Shown: positions 11,861-20,104 of the stretch, one piece after another | How the letters are laid out: the number at the start of each line of letters is the position of its first letter | Position numbering within the stretch: the first letter of the stretch is position 1 | Assembly: GCA_902770045.1 (NCBI GenBank) | Contig: CACXRO010000030.1 | Coordinates: 1-36,564, forward strand | Direction of reading: 5' to 3' | DNA from: an uncultured bacterium | GTDB taxonomy: Bacteria > Verrucomicrobiota > Kiritimatiellia > RFP12 > UBA1067 | DNA: 36,564 nt | The notes under the pieces: model-generated | What the model was told of the DNA's origin: nothing | Database searches by the model: none | The model's input: the letters and a program-made list of their open reading frames with translations, nothing else | Position numbers and translations under genes: made by a program

Positions 11861-14641
11861 ATGGAAAAGCTCTTCATAGTCGACTTGATGCCGTTCCTCT
11901 ACCGCGGCCACTTCGTATTTCTCAAGTCGCCGCGCATGACCTCGTCGGGGATCAACACCTCCGCGCTGCTCGGGCTCGTCAACGGGCTCATGTCGATCGT
12001 CAAGCGCGAGCGCCCGGAACGGCTGGTGCTGGCGATGGACCCCGGCGGTCCGACCTTCCGCCACCGCGCCTACCCGCCCTACAAGGCGCAGCGCGAGAAG
12101 ATGCCCGAGGACCTCGCCGCGTCCATCCCCTACGCCTTCGAGGTCGCCGACGCGCTCGGCATTCCGGTGGTGCGGGTCGACGACTTCGAGGCCGACGACG
12201 TGATGGGCACCATCGCCGTGAAGGGCGCAGCCGCCGGGTTCGACGTCTACCTCGCCACGCCCGACAAGGACGCCGCGCAGCTCGTCCGCCCCGGCGTGAA
12301 GCTCTACCGCCCGTCCCACTCCGGCGACGCCGCCGAGGTCTACGACGAGGCGAAGGTCTGCGAGCACTGGCATCTCTCCTCGCCCGCGCAGATGATCGAC
12401 TACCTCGCGCTCGCCGGCGACGCGTCCGACAACATCCCCGGCATCCGCGGCGTCGGCGAGAAGACCGCGGCGGACCTCATCGCGAAGTTCGGCGACGTCG
12501 AGGGCGTCATCGCCAACGTCGGCAAGATCAAGGGCAAGCTCGCCGAAAAGGTGTTCGCCGGGCGCGAGGACGCGATGACCTCGAAGTTCCTCACCACCAT
12601 CCGCACCGACGTGCCGATCGAGCCGGACTGGGCGTCCTACCGCCTCGGCGCGCCCGATCCGGAGAAGCTCGCCGCCGTCTGCGCGAAGTTCGAGCTCACG
12701 CGCCTGGCGAAGGAGTACGGCATCGCCGCCGCGGCACCCGCCACCAGATCCCCGAACCGCGAACCACCCGCCTTCGCCAAGGCTCCGGCGGGCAGGCAAA
12801 CCACGTCCCCCGAAACCCTGACCACCCTCGCCGACTTTCCCCACGACTACCGCTACGTTTCCACCGAGGAGGAGGCGCGGGAGCTCCTCAAGACGCTGAT
12901 GGCCGCGCCCCGCGTCGCCTTCGACACCGAGACCACCGCGCGCGAGCCGGGGATGACGGCGACCGACGCCTCGACCTGCCGGCTGATCGGGTTCTCCTTC
13001 GCAACCGAGCCCGGGCGCGCGTGGTACGTGGACGCGGCGCTCGTCGACGTGTTCCGTCCGCTTTTCGCCGACCCCGCCAAGGTGCTCGTCGCCCACAACG
13101 GCAAGTTCGACCGCAACGTGCTCCACCGCTACGGCATCGGCTTCGCCTCCACGCCGCACGACACGATGCTCGCCCACTACTGCCTCGACGCCGCCGCGCG
13201 CCACGGCATGGACGCGCTCGCGGAGCGCTACCTCGGCTACCGCACGATCCATTTCTCCGAGGTGGCGGGCGAGCAGGAGCGCGGCAAGCCGGAGCCGACC
13301 CTCGCGGGCAAGGACATCGCGAAGGTGACCGACTACGCCGCCGAGGACGCCGACGTCACCCTGCGGCTCGAGGACGCGCTGCGTCCGCAGGCGCTGGCGC
13401 TGGCCGAGGGGCGCAAGGGTCCGGTTGCGCTCTCCGAGGTGGAGGAGCCGCTCGTCAAGGTGCTCTGCGACATGGAGCGCGAGGGTGTGCGGATCGACGT
13501 CGAGGCGCTCAAGGAGTATGGGCGCGAGCTTGACCGCGAGATCCTTTCCCTCACCCAGGGCATCCTTGCCTACGCCGACCCCGGCTTCAACCCCGACAGC
13601 CCCAAGCAGCTCGGCGAGCTGCTCTTCGGCAAGCTGGGCCTTCCCGGCGGCCGCAAGACCTCGACCGGGCAGTTCTCGACCGACGAGAAGACGCTCGCCA
13701 AGCTCGCCGGGGCGCATCCGGTGGTGCCGGCGATCCTCGACTACCGCGCCTGCACGAAGCTGAAGTCGACCTACGTGGACAAGCTGCCGACGCTTATCGA
13801 CGCCGACTCGCGCGTCCACACCACCTACGCGCAGGCGTTCACCGAGACCGGGCGGCTTTCGTCGTCCGACCCCAATTTGCAGAACATCCCCGTCCGCACC
13901 GAGCGCGGTCGCCGCATCCGCGCGGCGTTCGTGGCGCGGGACGACCGCCACCGCATCGTCTCGGCCGACTACTCCCAGATCGAGCTGAGGCTGATGGCGG
14001 CGTTCTCCGGCGACGAGGCGATGCTCGCGGCGTTCCGCTCCGGCGCCGACATCCACCGCGAGACCGCCTCGCGTGTCTATGGGGTGATGCCCGCGTTCGT
14101 CTCCGACGAGCAGCGCTCGAAGTGCAAGATGGTCAACTTCGGCATCATCTACGGGATCTCTGCGTTCGGGCTCTCGCAGCGGCTCAAGGTGCCGCGGCGC
14201 GAGGCGGAGGGGCTGATCGACTCCTATTTCCGGCTCTACCCGGGCGTGCGCGACTTCATGTCCGCGGCAGTCGCGAAGGCGCGCGAGAAGGGGTATGCCG
14301 AGACGATGCTCGGCCGGCGGCGGACGCTCCGCGACATCGACTCCCGCAACGCCACGGCGCGCGGCGCGGCGGAGCGCGACGCGATCAACACGCCGATCCA
14401 GGGCAGCGCGGCGGACCTCATCAAGATCGCGATGGTGCGCGTTGACCATGCGCTCAAGGAGCGCCGCCTGCGGGCGAAGATGGTGCTGCAGATCCACGAC
14501 GAGCTCGTCTTCGACGTGCCGGAGGAGGAGGTCGACGAGGTGGTGGAGCTCGCGCGCCGCGAGATGACCGGCGCCTACGACTTCGGCGTCCCGCTCGAGG
14601 TCGGCGTCGGCGTCGGCCGCAGCTGGCTCGACGCCCACTGA
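11861..14641 (+). CDS. polA: DNA polymerase I
   Basis: Full-length Pol I, 926 aa, for Okazaki-fragment processing and repair. The N-terminal 5'-nuclease domain (about 1-290) has LVLAMDPGGPTFRHRAYPPYKAQR and the helix-hairpin-helix GIRGVGEKTAADLI. The 3'-5' exonuclease is probably active: DTE at about 354-356, HNGKFDRN, and YAAEDAD. The polymerase domain has motif A DYSQIELR (about 703), the O-helix segment KMVNFGIIYGIS and motif C IHDELVFD (about 878). The linker (about residues 294-323) carries a PAFAKAPAGRQ-containing segment encoded by a palindromic repeat, described separately. No clear Shine-Dalgarno; glgB ends 6 nt upstream, suggesting coupling. Confidence 0.96.
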   Translation: MEKLFIVDLMPFLYRGHFVFLKSPRMTSSGINTSALLGLVNGLMSIVKRERPERLVLAMDPGGPTFRHRAYPPYKAQREKMPEDLAASIPYAFEVADALGIPVVRVDDFEADDVMGTIAVKGAAAGFDVYLATPDKDAAQLVRPGVKLYRPSHSGDAAEVYDEAKVCEHWHLSSPAQMIDYLALAGDASDNIPGIRGVGEKTAADLIAKFGDVEGVIANVGKIKGKLAEKVFAGREDAMTSKFLTTIRTDVPIEPDWASYRLGAPDPEKLAAVCAKFELTRLAKEYGIAAAAPATRSPNREPPAFAKAPAGRQTTSPETLTTLADFPHDYRYVSTEEEARELLKTLMAAPRVAFDTETTAREPGMTATDASTCRLIGFSFATEPGRAWYVDAALVDVFRPLFADPAKVLVAHNGKFDRNVLHRYGIGFASTPHDTMLAHYCLDAAARHGMDALAERYLGYRTIHFSEVAGEQERGKPEPTLAGKDIAKVTDYAAEDADVTLRLEDALRPQALALAEGRKGPVALSEVEEPLVKVLCDMEREGVRIDVEALKEYGRELDREILSLTQGILAYADPGFNPDSPKQLGELLFGKLGLPGGRKTSTGQFSTDEKTLAKLAGAHPVVPAILDYRACTKLKSTYVDKLPTLIDADSRVHTTYAQAFTETGRLSSSDPNLQNIPVRTERGRRIRAAFVARDDRHRIVSADYSQIELRLMAAFSGDEAMLAAFRSGADIHRETASRVYGVMPAFVSDEQRSKCKMVNFGIIYGISAFGLSQRLKVPRREAEGLIDSYFRLYPGVRDFMSAAVAKAREKGYAETMLGRRRTLRDIDSRNATARGAAERDAINTPIQGSAADLIKIAMVRVDHALKERRLRAKMVLQIHDELVFDVPEEEVDEVVELARREMTGAYDFGVPLEVGVGVGRSWLDAH
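12767..12792. repeat. Palindromic repeat read in frame inside polA
   Basis: CCCGCC (12767-12772) pairs with GGCGGG (12787-12792), and the loop holds a second palindrome, GCCAAGGC (12776-12783). It encodes part of the linker between the 5'-nuclease and exonuclease domains (PAFAKAPAGRQ). I recall near-identical peptides as products of dispersed palindromic elements in other genomes, but a second copy is not present in this window. Confidence 0.4.
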
Positions 14642-14691
14642 CCTGCTGCGGCGCTGGACGCGGAGGATTTCAAAAAAAAAGAAAGGACAAC

Positions 14692-15420
14692 ATGAAAACT
14701 CCGATGACATTGATGGTGGCGGCGGCGGCGATGGCCGTCTGCGCCGCCGAGCAGCCGGTCAGTCCGCTCAAGGCGGCGGCCGAGAAGCGTGCGGCCTTCG
14801 AGGCCGCGGAAGGCGGCGTGTTCCGCCGCGCCAGGGTAGTCGCCTGCGACGCGGCGGACGAGAGCGCGAGGTTCGACGCGCCGAGCGCGACCGGCACGTG
14901 GTCGATCATGCTCCCCTATTCGCAGGACGAGCGGGTGCGGTTCGCCGACGTGACCTTCAAGGACGGCAAGTTCGTCTCCGGCGAGCTCAAGACCTTCGGA
15001 CGGAAGCCGGAGAAGATCGACGAGAAGCGCTTTCAGGCGCTCCGCCGCGACTTCCCGATGATCGCGGTCAAGCGCGAGGCCTGCCTCTATCCCGCGCTTT
15101 CCACGCCGGAGAAGCTGGACTGCGGCAGCGGCGACGACCCGAACGTCTCCGTCGTCTCGCGCTGCCTCGGCGCGCTCGGCGGCGCGCTGGCGCGGTTCGG
15201 AATGGTCCGCGCGCTCGCCTACGACGTCGTCCTGTTCACCGCCGGCGGCGAACGCTACGAACTGGGCCGGTTCGCCGACGACGTCAGGAGCGGCGAGACC
15301 TACCGCGCCCTCAAGGCCGCGGTGGAGGCCGCGAAGCCGGAACTGAAGGGGGCGTTTTCCGAGCGCAGGGCGCGCGACCTCTGGCGCAACGGCAAGCTCG
15401 GCTACCAGGGAACGAGGTGA
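14692..15420 (+). CDS. Exported hypothetical protein, 242 aa
   Basis: I do not recognise the family. A signal peptide is clear (MKTPMTLMVAAAAMAVCAA, predicted cut before EQPVS). The mature protein is Ala/Arg/Lys-rich and mixed alpha/beta, with three cysteines in the middle and C-terminal half (about residues 128, 143 and 157) that could form disulfides. It contains VRFADVTFKDGKFVSGELKTF, a beta-hairpin-like stretch. GAAAGGA precedes the ATG by 5 nt, after a run of nine A at 14672-14680. The stop is 4 nt before the ATG of the beta-helix/sialidase gene, so the two are probably an operon and the product may assist that enzyme (inference). Confidence 0.75.
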   Translation: MKTPMTLMVAAAAMAVCAAEQPVSPLKAAAEKRAAFEAAEGGVFRRARVVACDAADESARFDAPSATGTWSIMLPYSQDERVRFADVTFKDGKFVSGELKTFGRKPEKIDEKRFQALRRDFPMIAVKREACLYPALSTPEKLDCGSGDDPNVSVVSRCLGALGGALARFGMVRALAYDVVLFTAGGERYELGRFADDVRSGETYRALKAAVEAAKPELKGAFSERRARDLWRNGKLGYQGTR

Positions 15421-15424
15421 AGCC

Positions 15425-18400
15425 ATGAACATGATTCTTGCAGCAGTGCTCGCGGCGACCACGGTGTACGTCTCGCCGAAGGGAAGCGACTCGAACGACG
15501 GCTCGAAGCAGAAGCCGGTCCTTAGCGCCGCGCGCGCGGTGGAGATCGTCCGCGGCGTCGCGGTCGACGAGACCAAGACCATCGTCTTCATGGACGGCGT
15601 CCACTACTTCACCAACGAGGTGCGGCTCGTCGCCGCCGACCGCGACTACGTCTTCCGCGCCGAGCACAAGGGCAAGGCGCGGCTCACCGGCTCGGTGAAG
15701 GTGACGGGCTGGCGGACCGACCCGGCCGACCCCCGCTTCCTCGTCGCCGACTTCCCGTTCGAGCCGACCAAGGCCGCCAAGTACGCCTTCGTCGCCAACG
15801 GCAAGCTCGCCGACTTCGCCGCCTATCCGGAGCTGAGCGGCCACCGCACGCTCCGCTACATGGCGACGCAGGAGGACGTGCCGAAGAACAACCGCACGGT
15901 GCTCGAGTACGATCCGCTCGACCTGCCGAAGGGGATGGACTTCCGCGACATCGACCTCAAGAGCGCGTTCGTCATCATCCCGCAGGAGTGGGCGTCGACC
16001 TCGAGCTACATCGCGACCAACGACTGGGAGCACAACGTCTTCCACCTCGCGGTCAAGTCCAACATGCCGCTCGGGCGCTTCAACACCGGCTACAAGATCG
16101 TCAACACCCGCCACGGCATGCGCGAGCCCGGCACCTGGATGTTCGAGGCGACGGCCGGCAGGATCATCTACTGGCCGCGCCAGGGCGAGACCGCCGAGAA
16201 GCTTGACGCGTACATCTCGCGCTCGCCGTCGCTTTTCGCGATGTCGGGGTCTTCCGGCGTCGTCTTCCAGGGGCTTGTCATGGACGGCTGCGCCGCGCTG
16301 CCCGGCGGCGGCCTTTACGCCAAGGAGTGCCTGCGCACGCTCGTCGGCGGCCGGAGCGTCACGCGCTGCAGCATCGTCGACTGCGATCTCGGCAACACCG
16401 CCGGCACGTGCATGACCTTCGTGAAGAGCCACAACAACCGGCTGGAGCGCTCGCGCTTCCACCACGCCGGCACGAGCTGCGCCTCCTTCGCTGACGGCGG
16501 CGACGGCAACTGGGTGGTCGGCTGCGAGTTCGACCACTCGGGGATGCTCGGCGGCGGCCACGGCGTCGGCGTCTACTCGCGCTCGCACGTGATCGGCAAC
16601 TACGTCCACGACATCGAGGGCGCCGGCATCAGCGCGTGGTCGGGCGACTCGGAGTTCGTCTCCAACCGCATCGTCAGGACGATGCTGGTCAGGCGCGACG
16701 GCGGCGGCGTCTACGGAGCGATGATCCGCTGCCTCTTCAAGGACAACTACTGCGCCGAGAACGGCGACTGGCCGGGGCTCTACAACGACGAGGGCGGGCG
16801 CGACACCGTCTACACCGGCAACGTCTTCGAGGGCGACTGGTGGCCGTTCCACATGCACGACTGCTACAACATCATCGTCACCAACAACACCTTCGTCCAC
16901 GACGGCGGCATGCGCCTTTCGTTCCAGGGCTCCACCCACTGCAAGTTCAAGGACAACCTCATCAAGACCGCGCTGCCGTTCAAGGGCGATCCGTATCTCG
17001 ACTGCACCGACGTCTGGTCGGCTCGGGTGCAGCTGAAGCAGAAGGACGGATCCTACTCCGAGCCCGAGACGGTGACGCTCGAGAAGAAGCCGCTGCCGCC
17101 GCAGTCGCCGGCGGTCGCCGTGCGCGTCACCGCGCCGCTCGCGGTGGAGAAGGGCACGTTCGCCGGCGGCGCGTTCAGGAGCCGCTCGATCTCCGCCGCC
17201 AGGAGCCGCGAGGGTCTCCCGGTGCCCGGCGTGCCCGGTGCCTCGGTTCGCTTCGGCTTCGACGCGACCAACCTCTACGTCTCCGGCACCTACGAGTACA
17301 ACAAGTTCACCCCCTATTTCGGCGTGCGCAACTTCGGCCAGGTCTGGGGCGTGCACGACGCGGTGCGCTTCCACTTCGACGGATTCGACGTTACCGTGTA
17401 CTTCTCGTACGCCAAGAAGAAGGGCGACCCGCTCTGCGCCTCGATCGTCGCGTCCGACAACTCGCTGCTCTTCACCACCAACAACGCCTTCGCGGGCACC
17501 GGCTGGTGGGGACGCAGCACCTTCGGCTTCTCGATGCCGCTTTCGCGCCTCGGCATCAAGGGCGATCCCTCCGGCAAGGAGGTGCCGTTCAACCTCGAGT
17601 TCTACAACGCCGACCACGACGAGTACAAGTACTTCTCGCAGCCCGACCGCCCGGGGATGGTCGCGGGGCTGTTCGGCGCGGACGGGATGCTCTCGGCCAA
17701 GCTCGCCTTCCGCGAGCATACCGTCGACGTGTCCGGGCTTGTGGACATTCTCGAGCGCGAGGAGGACGGCTCCTCGCCGTTCCCCGGTCCGATCTGGCCT
17801 GACGGCGGCGTGGTGCAGTCTGCCCCCGCCGCGTGCGAGCGCCCCGGCGAGGGCTACAAGGATCCGCTCCACTATGACAGCCACTGCCGCGAGTTGATCG
17901 GCTACATCCTCGCCGGCGACGCCAGGCTGCAGGCGTTTCCGATGCTGCCGTTCAGCATGCAGTCAGACCCGCCGTCCGAAGGGCGCTTCACCCGGAGGAT
18001 GGAGGACTCGAGCCGGAGCGCCACCACCGGCCGCTTCTGGGTGAAGACCGAGAACTGGGATCTCGGCACCGAGTCCACCGCATCGAAGAACTGCGCCTAT
18101 CTGCGCTTCTCCTATCCGCGCGGCGGCGCGGTCAGGGTGCTTCTCGACGCCCAGGACGCCGCAAGCGCGCACTGGCTCAAGGACGGCCGTCCGGTCAAGG
18201 TGACCGAGGCGGAGTCGTCGCTTGCCGATGGCGTCTTCGAGGGCAGCGTCACCGCCGAGGTCGACGGCAAGAAGGAGACGATCTGGGCCAAGATCGCCTT
18301 CGCCCCGAAGCCGGTCGCGGTGCGCGAACTGGCGGCGAACGGACGCCCGGGCAAGCGCTACGTGCTCGAGTTCCACCTGCCGGTCACCGTCGGCGACATC

Positions 18401-19684
18401 CAGGCCAAGGCCGCGATCTCCGGCAGCAGCGCGGCCGAGGCGGCGGAACGGTTCGCCGCGGACGGCGACAAGATCGACTTTGCCGCGCGCGCCGCCGCGT
18501 GCCGCGCCGCTTGGACGAAGTTCCTCGGAGCGCGGCGCTTCGACGCCAGTGGCAAGGAGCTGCGCCGCCACTACACCTCGCTCTACCGCGAGCGCGCTCT
18601 CTCCAACCTCAGGGATGCCGCGTCGCGCCGGCGTGTGCTCGAGAAGGCTCCGCCGATCGACTCGGAGCTGACGCTTGACCTCGAGTCGAGGGAGGGCTTT
18701 CCCCGCAACGGCGAAGGGGACATGATCAAGCTCCGCGACGGCGGCATCCTCTTCGTCTACACCGAATACTGCGGCACCTCGCGCAACGACCACGCCACCG
18801 CCCACCTCGTCAGGCGCGTTTCCGGCGACGGCGGCAGAACCTGGTCGGACGCCGCCGAAGTGGCGCCGCGCTCCGGGAAGATGAACGACATGAGCGCGTC
18901 GCTTCTGCGGCTCGGGGACGGACGCATAGCGCTGTTCTACCTGCGCAAGAACTCGGGCAAGGACTGCATGCCGGTGATGCGCACCTCCGGCGACGAGGGC
19001 AGGACCTGGTCGGGCGAGACCGACTGCCTGCCGAAGGAGAGGACCGGCTACTACGTCCTCAACAACTCGCGGGCCGAGAGGACGGGCAAGGGCAGGATTC
19101 TCCTGCCGCTCTGGAACGCGGCCGGCACCATCTCGTGCGCCTACTCCGACGACGACGGAAAATCCTGGCGCCAGAGCGAGGTGTACAAGCCCAAGGACGC
19201 CGACGGCAAGAGCTTCACCTGCCAGGAGCCGGGCGTGATCGAGCTGAAGGACGGCAGGATATACCTCTACGCGCGCACCGACCGCGGCTGCCAGTGGCAG
19301 GCGTTCTCGCGCGACGGCGGCGAGACCTGGGAGGACTTCGGCCCCTCGCCGATCGACGGGCCGGTGTCGCCCGCGACGATCAAGCGGCTTCCGTCCGGCG
19401 AACTCGTACTTCTGTGGAACGACCACGAGTATCTGCCGGAATTTCCGAAGATCAACAACTGGCAGCGCGCGCCCATGACCATCGCCATATCCCGCGACGA
19501 AGGCAAGACCTGGACAAATCGCCGCACCGTCCTTGCGGACCTGGACGGATTCTCCTGCTATTTCTCCATGCTTGCCGACGGCGACAGCTTGATCATCCAC
19601 TCCTACGACCGCAACCCGTATCTTACCGGCTCGGGAGTGAGGGTTGTCAAGCTTGCCGATCTGCTCGGGAATCAGGCTAAGTGA
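15425..19684 (+). CDS. Exported chimera: beta-helix, DOMON-like, GH92 N-domain-like, sialidase
   Basis: A 1419-residue exported protein with a short hydrophobic N-terminus (MNMILAAVLAA). Residues about 13-530 are a right-handed parallel beta-helix (TVYVSPKGSDSNDG, then many NxxT/N-rich turns such as NIIVTNNTF). About 585-760 resembles a DOMON/CBM9-like sugar-binding sandwich (VRFGFDATNLYVSGTYEY; VRFHFDGFDVTVYF). About 800-1065 resembles the N-terminal domain of GH92 alpha-mannosidases through the linker (GRFWVKTENWDLGTEST; AAWTKFLGARRF; YTSLYRERAL), but the GH92 catalytic barrel is missing. About 1079-1419 is a GH33-like sialidase propeller with FPRNGEGD at the RIP position and five Asp-boxes (SGDGGRTW, SGDEGRTW, SDDDGKSW, SRDGGETW, SRDEGKTW). 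Likely role: host or dietary glycan breakdown; substrate unknown. Confidence 0.82.
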   Translation: MNMILAAVLAATTVYVSPKGSDSNDGSKQKPVLSAARAVEIVRGVAVDETKTIVFMDGVHYFTNEVRLVAADRDYVFRAEHKGKARLTGSVKVTGWRTDPADPRFLVADFPFEPTKAAKYAFVANGKLADFAAYPELSGHRTLRYMATQEDVPKNNRTVLEYDPLDLPKGMDFRDIDLKSAFVIIPQEWASTSSYIATNDWEHNVFHLAVKSNMPLGRFNTGYKIVNTRHGMREPGTWMFEATAGRIIYWPRQGETAEKLDAYISRSPSLFAMSGSSGVVFQGLVMDGCAALPGGGLYAKECLRTLVGGRSVTRCSIVDCDLGNTAGTCMTFVKSHNNRLERSRFHHAGTSCASFADGGDGNWVVGCEFDHSGMLGGGHGVGVYSRSHVIGNYVHDIEGAGISAWSGDSEFVSNRIVRTMLVRRDGGGVYGAMIRCLFKDNYCAENGDWPGLYNDEGGRDTVYTGNVFEGDWWPFHMHDCYNIIVTNNTFVHDGGMRLSFQGSTHCKFKDNLIKTALPFKGDPYLDCTDVWSARVQLKQKDGSYSEPETVTLEKKPLPPQSPAVAVRVTAPLAVEKGTFAGGAFRSRSISAARSREGLPVPGVPGASVRFGFDATNLYVSGTYEYNKFTPYFGVRNFGQVWGVHDAVRFHFDGFDVTVYFSYAKKKGDPLCASIVASDNSLLFTTNNAFAGTGWWGRSTFGFSMPLSRLGIKGDPSGKEVPFNLEFYNADHDEYKYFSQPDRPGMVAGLFGADGMLSAKLAFREHTVDVSGLVDILEREEDGSSPFPGPIWPDGGVVQSAPAACERPGEGYKDPLHYDSHCRELIGYILAGDARLQAFPMLPFSMQSDPPSEGRFTRRMEDSSRSATTGRFWVKTENWDLGTESTASKNCAYLRFSYPRGGAVRVLLDAQDAASAHWLKDGRPVKVTEAESSLADGVFEGSVTAEVDGKKETIWAKIAFAPKPVAVRELAANGRPGKRYVLEFHLPVTVGDIQAKAAISGSSAAEAAERFAADGDKIDFAARAAACRAAWTKFLGARRFDASGKELRRHYTSLYRERALSNLRDAASRRRVLEKAPPIDSELTLDLESREGFPRNGEGDMIKLRDGGILFVYTEYCGTSRNDHATAHLVRRVSGDGGRTWSDAAEVAPRSGKMNDMSASLLRLGDGRIALFYLRKNSGKDCMPVMRTSGDEGRTWSGETDCLPKERTGYYVLNNSRAERTGKGRILLPLWNAAGTISCAYSDDDGKSWRQSEVYKPKDADGKSFTCQEPGVIELKDGRIYLYARTDRGCQWQAFSRDGGETWEDFGPSPIDGPVSPATIKRLPSGELVLLWNDHEYLPEFPKINNWQRAPMTIAISRDEGKTWTNRRTVLADLDGFSCYFSMLADGDSLIIHSYDRNPYLTGSGVRVVKLADLLGNQAK

Positions 19685-19702
19685 CGCTGACGCGGTTCCT
19701 TC

Positions 19703-19985
19703 GTGGACACGATAAGCCCCGAGCTGCGGTCGAAGGTGATGTCGGCGATCCATTCGCGCGACACGTTGCCGGAGATGCGCGTGAGGAAGATGCTCTGGGC
19801 GAACGGCTACCGCTTCCGCGTCTGCGACCGGCACATCGTCGGGCATCCCGACATCGTGATCCCGAAGTGCCGCGCGCTCATCGAGGTGCGCGGCTGCTTC
19901 TGGCATTTGCCCGACGGCGACGCGTCCGAAGACCAACCGCGCGTTCTGGAACGCCAAGGGAGATTTGCCATTGACTGTTGAGCGT
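19703..19985 (+). pseudogene. vsr-like very short patch repair endonuclease, frameshifted and truncated
   Basis: From the GTG at 19703 the frame reads SPELRSKVMSAIHSRDTLPEMRVRKMLWANGYRFRV... HPDIVIPKCRALIEVRGCFWH, a clear Vsr endonuclease (T:G mismatch nicking). After GCFWH the expected continuation RPKTNRAFWNAK appears in the +1 frame from about 19922, so one base has been gained or two lost. The usual last 40 or so residues are absent: the promoter of the next gene follows at 19971. The in-frame tail to 19981 is not Vsr-like. No cytosine methyltransferase partner is in the window. Most likely a decaying relic. Confidence 0.8.
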
Positions 19986-20011
19986 AAAATTTAGTAAACT
20001 ACACGCCAATG
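19971..20011 (+). promoter_or_regulatory. Promoter of the DUF234-type ATPase unit
   Basis: -35 TTGACT 19971-19976, 18-nt spacer, -10 TAAACT 19995-20000, then an ATG at 20009 after 8 nt. Unlike the housekeeping promoters in this window it has a -35 box and a weaker -10. Confidence 0.5.
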
Positions 20012-20104
20012 AGAAACGGATGTTTCCGAAACGAGTGTTTCTATGATGTCTGTTTCCGGTGTTGTGAAAGGGAAAGCGATGAGATTTTTCGACAGACAGA
20101 ATGA
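20009..20104 (+). CDS. Possible 31-codon Cys-rich leader ORF
   Basis: Starts at the promoter-proximal ATG and stops at TGA 20102-20104, overlapping the first 26 nt of the ATPase gene in another frame. The peptide has cysteines at residues 5, 10, 15, 18 and 19, with CFRCC as the densest stretch. It could be a regulatory leader coupled to the ATPase start, or chance. The same DNA also forms the GAAAC/GTTTC palindromes, which may explain the recurring TGT-TTC codons. Confidence 0.3.
   Translation: MRNGCFRNECFYDVCFRCCERESDEIFRQTE
20013..20042. repeat. Tandem palindromes GAAACnnnnGTTTC (two 15-bp units)
   Basis: GAAAC 20013-20017 with GTTTC 20022-20026, then GAAAC 20028-20032 with GTTTC 20037-20041; a further GTTTC is at 20052-20056. 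The two units form a 15-bp tandem repeat just downstream of the predicted transcription start, suiting a pair of operator sites or a set of alternative hairpins in the leader. Confidence 0.6.

Noticed and set aside
12767..12800. CRISPR-like or phage attachment site in polA
   Set aside because: Single palindrome with no array or spacers, and the gene is intact on both sides.
9797..14710. Reverse-strand ORF of 1637 codons opposite glgB and polA
   Set aside because: Antisense shadow caused by GC-rich third codon positions; no domain, while both forward genes have full catalytic motifs.
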